Assembly (NCBI GenBank): GCA_016281295.1
Contig: JAEEII010000024.1
Coordinates: 1-45,423 of the forward strand
Direction of reading: 5' to 3'
Source of the DNA: Bacteroidales bacterium
Lineage (GTDB): Bacteria > Bacteroidota > Bacteroidia > Bacteroidales > F082
DNA: 45,423 nucleotides
The translations under genes and the position numbers were made by a program. The notes under the pieces are model-generated. The model was not told the origin of the DNA. It did no database searches and was given only the letters and a program-made list of their open reading frames with translations. Shown here in pieces: positions 1-6,850 of this stretch (its first letter is position 1; each line of letters begins with the position of its first letter).

Positions 1-2
1 AA

Positions 3-62
3 GAAGGCGGCAACCCTACAGCTGAAGAACGTAAAACGATTAAAATGGAGGATGTGTTATGA
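3..62 (+). CDS. C-terminal tail of an upstream gene (partial)
   Basis: An open frame enters from the left edge and ends at a TGA whose first bases form an ATGA overlap with the FHA-protein start at 59. The visible tail ends in ...IKMEDVL and is acidic and lysine-rich, with nothing to identify the family. The 4-base overlap argues that this is a real gene translationally coupled to the FHA and PP2C genes, so it probably belongs to the same signalling operon. A kinase or vWA protein would be a natural guess, but the sequence seen here does not show it. Confidence 0.6.
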   Translation, partial: EGGNPTAEERKTIKMEDVL

Positions 63-700
63 TACAATGCCCTAACTGCCGGGCCATGATACCCGACGAC
101 AGCGCTTTCTGCGACCAATGTGGCACCGAACTGATGTGGTGCCCCGACTGCAAACGCCCTAAACCCAACCGTACCCGCGAATGTCCGGTATGCGGCAGCG
201 ACCTTGTTCCCGGAAGGAAATATCTCAACGGGAACATGGCTCAGACACCACCAACAACGCCACCACCGCAACAGCCCAACCCATCTACGGCAGGTGCCTA
301 CACATCACCGCAGACCCAGTTCTATACCCAACCACAAAATACTCAACCGCAAAATATGGCGCCGCAGCCTCAACCTGACGATGGACCGCAACGCACGGCA
401 ATCAGTGGAACAAGGGCACCAGCCGGACCTACCAAAATCGTCGGTAACGGCTGGGCACTGCCACTCCGCGAGGGACCGTTCGGGCGTACATCGGGCATCT
501 ACCCGGAATTCGCCTCATGCCAATATATCTCCGGACGACACGGCATGTTCAAAAAAACAGCGACAGGATGGGTGGTCATTGACGTCGGCTCCACTAACGG
601 TACATTCGTCAATGGCATAAGACTTACCACTGGCATGGAAACACCCATACGGATAGGCGATACATTAACCATAGCAACCATAGACTTCAACGTGCAATGA
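59..700 (+). CDS. Zinc-ribbon and FHA domain protein
   Basis: A 213-residue cytoplasmic protein. Residues 1-50 carry four CxxC pairs (CPNC, CDQC, CPDC, CPVC), the pattern of a double zinc ribbon. Residues 58-115 form a Pro/Gln/Thr-rich linker of low complexity. Residues about 125-213 are a forkhead-associated domain, with the GR, SGRHG and GSTNGTFVNG signatures that bind phosphothreonine peptides. In this family the FHA domain docks onto proteins phosphorylated by Ser/Thr kinases, and the zinc ribbon commonly acts as a protein interaction module. The ATG overlaps the stop of the preceding gene by ATGA, and the stop overlaps the PP2C start in the same way, so the three genes are translationally coupled. 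No kinase is visible in the window. The FHA assignment is firm; the binding partner is unknown. Confidence 0.9.
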   Translation: MIQCPNCRAMIPDDSAFCDQCGTELMWCPDCKRPKPNRTRECPVCGSDLVPGRKYLNGNMAQTPPTTPPPQQPNPSTAGAYTSPQTQFYTQPQNTQPQNMAPQPQPDDGPQRTAISGTRAPAGPTKIVGNGWALPLREGPFGRTSGIYPEFASCQYISGRHGMFKKTATGWVVIDVGSTNGTFVNGIRLTTGMETPIRIGDTLTIATIDFNVQ

Positions 701-1452
701 AGATAGATATACAAGCGATAAGCAATAAGGGAATGGTGCGCGAAAACAACGAAGACGCCCTTTCCATCGGAGGAATCTTCCTCCGCGACGACGCCATGGA
801 TTTCTCTGTTGACGTGCAGGAAAATGCGGTCTTCTACCTCCTGGTCTCCGACGGTATGGGAGGCCACGAAAAAGGCGAGGAAGCCAGCGAGATCACACTC
901 GAGGAGATGAAGGAACAGTTCGCAATGAACGAGATCCAACCCAACACCTTTAGCGACGACATCAATGAGGCCGGCAAATACATTTCCTACAAACTCAACA
1001 ACGCTGCTTTTGATCAAGGACAATTGAAACCTATGGGATGTACCTTGACGGGCGTGGTTTGGCACTATGGCAAGATTTATCTCATCAATGCGGGCGACAG
1101 CCGCACCTACCGCTTCCGTGGCGGTATGTTGCGGCAACTCACCAACGACCAAACGGAACGAGGTGTCACTGGCAATCCCCAGGCAAGCAAAGCGCTCCTT
1201 AACTGCATTGGCGGCGGACTCACTGGCACAATACTCACCGACGACATCACCAACAAGATTATCGAAGGCGATGTGATCCTGATTTGCTCCGACGGACTCA
1301 CCGACATGCTCACCGACGATGAGATAGAAGCGTTGCTCAATGAAGGCATTACCCCCGAAGCCATGGAAAAAGGTCTTGCTGAGAAGCTCAAGGAAAAAGC
1401 TTGTGAAGCAGGAGGGTATGACAACGTTTCAATCATCTTGGCGAAATTATAG
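697..1452 (+). CDS. PP2C-family protein serine/threonine phosphatase
   Basis: A 251-residue soluble PP2C (PPM) phosphatase of normal bacterial length. The family motifs occur in order: RENNEDA near residue 16, DGMGGHEKGE near 52 (metal-binding Asp and Gly-Gly), GDSRTYR near 131, SDGLTD near 200 and GYDNVS near 240. All metal-coordinating acidic residues appear intact, so it should be an active Mn/Mg-dependent phosphatase removing phosphate from Ser/Thr. Its ATG overlaps the FHA gene stop (ATGA), which couples the two. FHA reader plus PP2C eraser implies a Ser/Thr kinase writer nearby, most likely left of the window. It has no membrane segment or added sensor domain, so input must come from partner proteins. 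Confidence 0.93.
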   Translation: MKIDIQAISNKGMVRENNEDALSIGGIFLRDDAMDFSVDVQENAVFYLLVSDGMGGHEKGEEASEITLEEMKEQFAMNEIQPNTFSDDINEAGKYISYKLNNAAFDQGQLKPMGCTLTGVVWHYGKIYLINAGDSRTYRFRGGMLRQLTNDQTERGVTGNPQASKALLNCIGGGLTGTILTDDITNKIIEGDVILICSDGLTDMLTDDEIEALLNEGITPEAMEKGLAEKLKEKACEAGGYDNVSIILAKL

Positions 1453-1495
1453 ATCATGATAAAGATAACAACACAAATAACGTAAAATAACTACC

Positions 1496-4423
1496 ATGAA
1501 AGACAAGGCTTTGCGTTTCTTTATATTGCTTTGTATATTATTTGTTTTCAGTAATTTGGCAAATGCACAAACTTATTTGACCGACGTTTATCAGCCCACA
1601 GATTCGTACCTTTACGAGGCATACCCGACCAAAGGCTCCCAAAATTTGAAGATTGCCATTTACAACTACAAAGGTGGGTTCTCGCTGAAGACGGGCAAAG
1701 GAGGATTGATCGATGGCACTAAGACAGGCTACGTCGAATTCAGCCTGAAAGGGGCCTATTCGAAGCTGAGCTTCGTGGTGGGGCCGGGGGGTAAATACAG
1801 CCCCAACTCGGCGAGCGACGGCAGAGATGTCATCTTGACTATCAAAGGCGATGGACAGAAGATTTTCGACCAGGTCATCCGTGACCATGATGCGCCAAAA
1901 GAATACATTGTTGACGTCAGTGGCATCGACAAGATTCGCTTCGACCTGCCGCATGGCTCGACTGACCTTGGCTTTGGCGCCGTGAAATTATGGAAATCCG
2001 GACAGCAGCCTGTCCCGACCCGGATGCCACTTGAGAATATCCATAACGGGAAAAAAGTCCAACTCGTGGAGCAGCTTTTCCCGCATTATATCCGGCATAG
2101 CGGATGGGTGGCCGCCATCACGGACAAGGACGTGGAAGACTGTCACAAGACGAAAGACATAAGCTTGAACAGGGTGACCTATACGTCGGGGCTGGAGTTC
2201 ACGGCCAACCAAGCCCTATCCGGCAACAACACGGCCTGGGCCTATTTCTGGCTGCAGCAGAAACATGACAAGCTGTCGTTCATCGTTGGCCCGCGTGACA
2301 ACCAGAGTTCTGGTGCAGCGGCATGGCTGACCGTAAAAGGCGATGGCAAGATACTTTATGAGAAACATGTCACCCAAAAAGACCTGGCCGAGCAAGTGGT
2401 GCTTGACGTGGAAGGAGTCAACGTTGTCTCGTTCCATAGCATTGACGACATTTCTGAGTTCGGTGGCGGCATCGTGTTCGGCGTGGTTGACATCTACGCC
2501 TATCCGACAGGTGACGCTTCCGTGCCTGCACCAGGCATCGTGAATGCTTCCAAGGACCGTCTTGCCACTTTGCCAAGTCCTTGCAAGATGGTTTCCAACA
2601 TCCCTCCTTACTCGGTGAAAGGCATAAAGGACTACAAAAGCTCTTATTTCAACGGAGAGTCGGACTATTACACCTTCTCGATGGGCGGCGAGCAATTCAG
2701 TGAAGGTTTCATCTTGACCTCGGGCGAGAAGTTCTTTGATGGCAACATCAGTGCCTATTACAAGTTCGACTTGGCTGGTGAGTTCGACTGGGTGAGTTTT
2801 ACGGCGGGAACATTGACACAACACCGTGTCTTCGATGACGACAATATCCAAGTCTATGCCGATGACCAGTTGATTCTCGACGCGAAGGTGCATTGCACAT
2901 GGCCTAACCAACGTTTCGAGCTGCCTATCGGGAAATGCCGTACGCTGACATTCGCCAAACCTGGAACGGGCAAGAAAAAGCAGACCTATATCGGCATCGG
3001 TGATGTCGTCTTGTACCGTGGGCCTGTGGTGCCAAACAACCTCTTTGTACACCCCAAGCCGGAATGTCCGCAGACCGCAGACCTTATAGATCTATGCAAA
3101 CGCCCCTATTTCCACTATGTGGGACGTTATCTCAGTTCGCTCACTAACTTCGATTTCAACGATTGCTTTAAGAATGGAGCCTCGCAACGGGAGTTTTTCC
3201 AGATGAAAGACGGAAGCAAGATTTACAAAGGGGTGATGCTCGAAGCCAATGTCCCCTTGTCCCTTGAAAACGTGACGCTTGACGATGCCGTGCTGATGTT
3301 CCTGACAGGGGTTACTCCAGTGATCAACACCAGCTCGTGGAACAGCAAACCTGTCGACGGCAAGGCAGCGGGAGTCAAGGATGAGGCCGGTAACGTGCTG
3401 CATTTGATGCAGGACGGCAAACAGTCGTCGGTAGCCGCCTTCAATGTTTTTAAAGAATATGAGACCTGCACGTTTACCGTGGCGAACAAATCCGTCTATG
3501 TCGATCCGATGATGCAGACGCTTGGTGGGGAATCGCATCCGCCCGTCAAGCTGGATGTCTTCGCCGACCGTATGAGGGTAGGGGAAATATGGCTCACTGA
3601 CGACATGGCACCAACCACTTTTACTGTGCCGATCTATAAATGTGAGCAGTTGATGTTTTGGCTGGAATGTGGCGACGTGCGCTCCGGACAGTATGTGCTA
3701 TATGACATGACCCTGAGCAAGAATCCTTACCAACAGCCTGCAAATTTCAGCAACACAACCAATAAGGATGAGGGTAAAAACACTGCCGCTAACACCTCGA
3801 AACCCAGCAAGAAACAGAAGAAGGAGAAACAGAAAAAAGAAGAGGAACCCATCGTTTGGCAGATGCCGAAACTCACCAAAAACAAATACATCGACGATTA
3901 TCTCAAAGATTGCGATGCCGTTTGGAAGGCCACTAAAAAATACGAACAGCGCACAGGTGTGGCCTATTCCTTGTCCACAACGTATCTGCAAGGCGACGAG
4001 GGTGAGACCTACAAGGCTGTTTCGTTTGTTGATAATCGCGGCAATCGATTGTCTGTCAATACGATCATTGCTGAAAACGAGAAAATCATCGCTGACGGAA
4101 AAACAGCTAAGTCATCGATGTCATTGATGGGGTTGGAGATGGCAAACGCTTCACTCGCGCTTCCCGAATTGGGATTTGACGCTATCTCATACGGAAAAAT
4201 CATCAGGCAGGCCAGCAAGATGGTCTCGCAATGTGAGAAGACCGTGGATCAAATCATCGAAGAGAGGACTGAACAGAATGAAGTTTTGAGGGCTATGCAG
4301 CGCAAGGCGTTGGTAATCGGGCAAAAGGCATCCACTGACAAAGTGCTTTTGCTCCATTTGGATGAGAACGAGACTGTCCCTGAAGGCGTGTTGCAACAGG
4401 TGAGGTATTTCAATATGGATTAA
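1496..4423 (+). CDS. Large exported protein with repeated NPCBM-like beta-sandwich domains
   Basis: A 975-residue protein with an N-terminal signal peptide (hydrophobic FFILLCILFVF, cleavage near ANAQ at 24). At least three, probably four, divergent repeats of about 110 residues follow (about 65-170, 215-335, 390-510, 570-760). They share a pattern of YFxL/EFSLKG, a strand containing KLSFVVGP, a KGDGKILY-type strand and a final strand with FGAVKLW or IGDVVLY. This resembles NPCBM or discoidin-like carbohydrate-binding sandwiches. Residues about 785-805 are a Lys/Glu-rich linker, and the last 170 residues are a separate, largely helical domain that I do not recognise. It starts 43 bases after the PP2C gene on the same strand with no promoter box between them, so it is probably in the same operon. 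Secretion is predicted. No lipobox or type IX sorting domain was seen. The function is unknown. Confidence 0.8.
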   Translation: MKDKALRFFILLCILFVFSNLANAQTYLTDVYQPTDSYLYEAYPTKGSQNLKIAIYNYKGGFSLKTGKGGLIDGTKTGYVEFSLKGAYSKLSFVVGPGGKYSPNSASDGRDVILTIKGDGQKIFDQVIRDHDAPKEYIVDVSGIDKIRFDLPHGSTDLGFGAVKLWKSGQQPVPTRMPLENIHNGKKVQLVEQLFPHYIRHSGWVAAITDKDVEDCHKTKDISLNRVTYTSGLEFTANQALSGNNTAWAYFWLQQKHDKLSFIVGPRDNQSSGAAAWLTVKGDGKILYEKHVTQKDLAEQVVLDVEGVNVVSFHSIDDISEFGGGIVFGVVDIYAYPTGDASVPAPGIVNASKDRLATLPSPCKMVSNIPPYSVKGIKDYKSSYFNGESDYYTFSMGGEQFSEGFILTSGEKFFDGNISAYYKFDLAGEFDWVSFTAGTLTQHRVFDDDNIQVYADDQLILDAKVHCTWPNQRFELPIGKCRTLTFAKPGTGKKKQTYIGIGDVVLYRGPVVPNNLFVHPKPECPQTADLIDLCKRPYFHYVGRYLSSLTNFDFNDCFKNGASQREFFQMKDGSKIYKGVMLEANVPLSLENVTLDDAVLMFLTGVTPVINTSSWNSKPVDGKAAGVKDEAGNVLHLMQDGKQSSVAAFNVFKEYETCTFTVANKSVYVDPMMQTLGGESHPPVKLDVFADRMRVGEIWLTDDMAPTTFTVPIYKCEQLMFWLECGDVRSGQYVLYDMTLSKNPYQQPANFSNTTNKDEGKNTAANTSKPSKKQKKEKQKKEEEPIVWQMPKLTKNKYIDDYLKDCDAVWKATKKYEQRTGVAYSLSTTYLQGDEGETYKAVSFVDNRGNRLSVNTIIAENEKIIADGKTAKSSMSLMGLEMANASLALPELGFDAISYGKIIRQASKMVSQCEKTVDQIIEERTEQNEVLRAMQRKALVIGQKASTDKVLLLHLDENETVPEGVLQQVRYFNMD

Positions 4424-4869
4424 TGGTCGAGGTCTTTCAACGCCTCCCAAACCAAATCAGCCTCAAAGCCTTTTTGCATGGCGTATGCGGCGAGTTTGCG
4501 TTTTTTGTCGAAGTCGTTTTCGGCCTTCACGGTCTTGGCTTTTATCTTTAAAATCTCGATGAGTCGCTGGCGATAGGTTTCTTCGTCGGTGTCTGCCAAG
4601 GCTTCATCGATGATATCTTTATCTATTCCTTTCTGTATCAAATGGAATCGGATTTTATTCAATCCCCAACCACTTTGATTGATCTTGCCTTTGACAAAAG
4701 CTTTAGCAAAACGTTCATCATCGACAAAACGGTTATCTAACAAATAAGCAAGGATTTCGTCTTTGGCTTCTTGCGGGATGTCGAAAGACCTCAGTTTGTC
4801 CGTCACATCCTTGACACACCGTTCCTGATAGGCGCAATACTTAGCCATCTTGTCCAGCACCTGTTTCAT
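4420..4869 (-). CDS. recX: Regulatory protein RecX
   Basis: A 149-residue protein built almost entirely of three-helix RecX repeats. It shows the RecX pattern CAYQERC near the N terminus, a DNRFVDDERFAKAFV segment near residue 46 (family signature), GWGLNKIRFHLIQKGI near 68 and a final repeat ending in WEAL. RecX binds RecA filaments and limits recombinase and co-protease activity. The length matches the short Bacteroidota versions. Its stop overlaps the convergent stop of the 975-residue exported protein by four bases. It stands apart from recA here. The identification rests on the motif pattern and is confident. Confidence 0.88.
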   Translation of the reverse strand: MKQVLDKMAKYCAYQERCVKDVTDKLRSFDIPQEAKDEILAYLLDNRFVDDERFAKAFVKGKINQSGWGLNKIRFHLIQKGIDKDIIDEALADTDEETYRQRLIEILKIKAKTVKAENDFDKKRKLAAYAMQKGFEADLVWEALKDLDH

Positions 4870-4889
4870 ACTTCATACTCGTTTAGCCT

Positions 4890-4911
4890 CCCTTCTCCTT
4901 CGGGAGAGGGG
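4890..4911. repeat. UUCG-loop hairpin, REP-like palindrome
   Basis: A 9-bp stem (CCCTTCTCC pairing with GGAGAGGGG, one G-T wobble) closed by a TTCG tetraloop. It is followed by the G-rich stretch TTGGGGGAGAGG. It sits between the recX start and the EIIC gene stop. Similar CTCC-TTCG-GGAG elements are dispersed in many bacterial genomes, so a mobile repeat is likely. It lacks a U-tract and would be a weak terminator for the EIIC transcript. Confidence 0.6.
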
Positions 4912-4928
4912 TTGGGGGAGAGGCTTTA

Positions 4929-5969
4929 TCAGCACTCAATTTTAAGGTCGCCGTCTTTGATCCAGCTGATTTTACGCAGTATCAGTCCGAAAGCCCACGA
5001 AAGCACAGCGGGAAGCACAAAGCATACGAGCAACATGCCGATCCACATATTCATGCCACCTTCGGGCATGGCGGTATAGATGCCGATGGGTCCGACCAGT
5101 CCGCAGGTGCCCATGCCGGAGCCAATCGGGATGTTCTCCAGGTGGAAGACGCAGGTGGCCAGAGGTCCTGTGATGGCAGCGGCCAAGGTAGGAGGGATCC
5201 AGATACGGGGGTTCTTCACGATGTTGCCCATCTGGAGCATGGAGGTGCCTAAACCCTGTGCGAGGAGTCCTCCCCAGCGGTTCTCTCTGAAACTCAGCAC
5301 GGCGAAGCCAATCATCTGGGCGCAGCATCCGGCGGTGGCTGCACCTCCTGCGATGCCACCCAAGCCGATGGCCAGACAGATGGCGGCGGAGCTGATAGGC
5401 AGGGTGAGCACGGCGCCGATGACCACTGAGACGATGATGCCCATCAGGAAGGGCTGCATCTGGGTGGCGTGCTCGATGAAAGCTCCCAAGGCGGTCATCA
5501 GCCTGCCAATAGCGGGGCCGATGGCAAAGGCCACCAGCACCCCGCTGATGATTACCACGGCGGGGGTTACCAAGATATCGACTTGCGTCTCTTTATAGAC
5601 CATCTTGCCTAATTCGATGGCGACCAGCACAGCCACGTATGCCCCCATGGGACCACCTAACTCATTGCCAGCGATACCCACGGCGATGGCGCTGAACAGC
5701 ACCAAGCCCTCGCAGCGGAGCTTGTAGGCGATGGCCACCGCGATGGCGGCTCCTGTGGCAGCTTTGGCATATTTGGCGATGGTGACAAAAGCATCCCATC
5801 CCGTTTTGTCGCCCAAGGTCTGGAAGATGGTGCCAATGAGCAACGAGGCAAACAAGCCCAATGCCATGGCACCTAAGGCATCCACAAAATAAGCTCTCCA
5901 GGTCAAATCAACCTTCTTTCGCTCACAAAATGCTTTAAATCGTCCCATTGTCCCCCCAAGAAACCCCAA
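4929..5969 (-). CDS. Orphan PTS IIC-like membrane permease (PTS_EIIC_2 type)
   Basis: A 346-residue, very hydrophobic protein with about nine or ten membrane segments and Gly/Ala-rich loops such as GNELGGPMGAYVAVL, GLGGIAGGAATAGCCAQMIG and GSGMGTCGLVGPIGIY. These match the PTS_EIIC_2 family, a membrane family annotated as sugar PTS subunit IIC. No EIIA, EIIB, HPr or EI gene is nearby, and classical PTS systems are rare in Bacteroidales, so transport may not be phosphoenolpyruvate-driven; the substrate is unknown. The longest reading starts at 5969, and an internal ATG at 5948 (MGRFKAF) is an equally good start because neither has a clear ribosome-binding site. Confidence 0.75.
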   Translation of the reverse strand: MGFLGGTMGRFKAFCERKKVDLTWRAYFVDALGAMALGLFASLLIGTIFQTLGDKTGWDAFVTIAKYAKAATGAAIAVAIAYKLRCEGLVLFSAIAVGIAGNELGGPMGAYVAVLVAIELGKMVYKETQVDILVTPAVVIISGVLVAFAIGPAIGRLMTALGAFIEHATQMQPFLMGIIVSVVIGAVLTLPISSAAICLAIGLGGIAGGAATAGCCAQMIGFAVLSFRENRWGGLLAQGLGTSMLQMGNIVKNPRIWIPPTLAAAITGPLATCVFHLENIPIGSGMGTCGLVGPIGIYTAMPEGGMNMWIGMLLVCFVLPAVLSWAFGLILRKISWIKDGDLKIEC

Positions 5970-5978
5970 CCGGAATCT

Positions 5979-6001
5979 CTCTAAATTCTAAATTCTTAAT
6001 T
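5979..6001 (+). repeat. Left arm of 23-bp perfect inverted repeat
   Basis: The 23 bases beginning CTCTAAATTC are the exact reverse complement of 6778-6800. The two arms enclose the nicotinamidase gene and its promoter box, making an 822-bp segment. The arms are AT-rich and built from 7-base GAATTWA-type units. Confidence 0.8.
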
Positions 6002-6007
6002 ATTAAT

Positions 6008-6712
6008 TCAAAAGGTAATCCCCTCAATACCGCTTTCCTTCATCAGGTCAGCCAGTTTGGTGTCGTTGTCGTCAACGGCAGCCAGGCAGTTGGTGACGAT
6101 ACGGATTTGTTTGGCGGGATAGAAAGTCATCAAGTCTTTGGTCGTCTCATAGACGCAATAGTCCGTGGCAATGCCGCAGATGTCGATGCCGTCAAAACCG
6201 ATCTCTTTGATGATGGAGGTCAGCTTCTCGCCGCTTTGTGCGTTTTGGAAGATGCTGAACTCTTCTTTCTCGGGAAGGTCGCCTTTGGTCATGTAATGGA
6301 TGTCGCCGTGGCCGCTGTTGTTCAGAGCGTCTTGCAGAGCAGGGTAAACGTTCATGCCTTCAGTGCCTTGCACACAGTGGGGCGGGAACACACCGCCTTG
6401 TTTCACGAAGGAGCAGTGATTTTCCGGATGAGCGTCTTGAGTGACAATCACCCAGTCGTAAGCTTTCAGAGCACCGTTTTCAACAGCTTTGGCGAGATAA
6501 TCCATGGCCTCAGGACCTTTGGCGGTAGCTAAGCTGCCTGTGGTGAAGTCGATCTGAGGATCCACGATGATGAGCATGTGGTTGTGTTTCTCTTCTTTCA
6601 CTTCAGTGGCGGTTTGTTCGTTGGTGTTTTCTTTTTTCTGATTCTTGTTGCCGCAGCCAGTCATGACTAATGCAGCCAGGAGCACGACGACTCCCAAAAA
6701 ATGTTTTTTCAT
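6008..6712 (-). CDS. Nicotinamidase/isochorismatase-family lipoprotein
   Basis: A 234-residue cysteine hydrolase of the isochorismatase/nicotinamidase family. The first 20 residues form a lipoprotein signal (hydrophobic VVVLLAALVMTG before Cys20), followed by a Lys/Glu/Thr-rich tether to about residue 44. The catalytic triad is visible as Asp51 in IIVDPQIDF, Lys143 in MTKGD and Cys186 in TDYCVYET. Probable metal ligands are Asp93, His95 and His99 in the DAHPENH segment, with His112 in PPHCVQGT. This set is typical of PncA, which hydrolyses nicotinamide to nicotinate and ammonia for NAD salvage. Most PncA proteins are cytoplasmic, so a lipid-anchored periplasmic or surface form is unusual. The gene lies alone between inverted repeats. 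Confidence 0.85.
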   Translation of the reverse strand: MKKHFLGVVVLLAALVMTGCGNKNQKKENTNEQTATEVKEEKHNHMLIIVDPQIDFTTGSLATAKGPEAMDYLAKAVENGALKAYDWVIVTQDAHPENHCSFVKQGGVFPPHCVQGTEGMNVYPALQDALNNSGHGDIHYMTKGDLPEKEEFSIFQNAQSGEKLTSIIKEIGFDGIDICGIATDYCVYETTKDLMTFYPAKQIRIVTNCLAAVDDNDTKLADLMKESGIEGITF

Positions 6713-6742
6713 GGTAAAAATACTTTATTTTGAAATTTGCGG

Positions 6743-6750
6743 CAAAAGTA
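6743..6750 (-). promoter_or_regulatory. Bacteroidota -7 box for the nicotinamidase gene
   Basis: Minus strand TACTTTTG matches TAnnTTTG, about 31 bases upstream of the ATG at 6712. The -33 position falls inside the AT-rich repeat and shows no clear TTTG. Confidence 0.5.
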
Positions 6751-6762
6751 AGAAATTTTTTA

Positions 6763-6797
6763 GAATTAAGAATTAAGAATTAAGAATTTAGAATTTA
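6763..6797. repeat. Tandem 7-base repeat, five copies
   Basis: Three copies of GAATTAA followed by two of GAATTTA, directly upstream of the nicotinamidase promoter. The last part forms the right arm of the inverted repeat. Confidence 0.8.
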
Positions 6798-6800
6798 GAG
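6778..6800 (-). repeat. Right arm of 23-bp perfect inverted repeat
   Basis: Exact reverse complement of 5979-6001. See the left arm. It lies between the nicotinamidase promoter and the 3' end of the YgiQ gene. Confidence 0.8.
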
Positions 6801-6850
6801 GGTTTTGCCCCATAAGGCCTGATGTTTTGTCAAATAAAACATATAAGGTC

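Noticed and set aside
6763..6797. Possible CRISPR or short satellite array
   Set aside because: The units are 7 bases long with no spacers; it is a simple tandem repeat.
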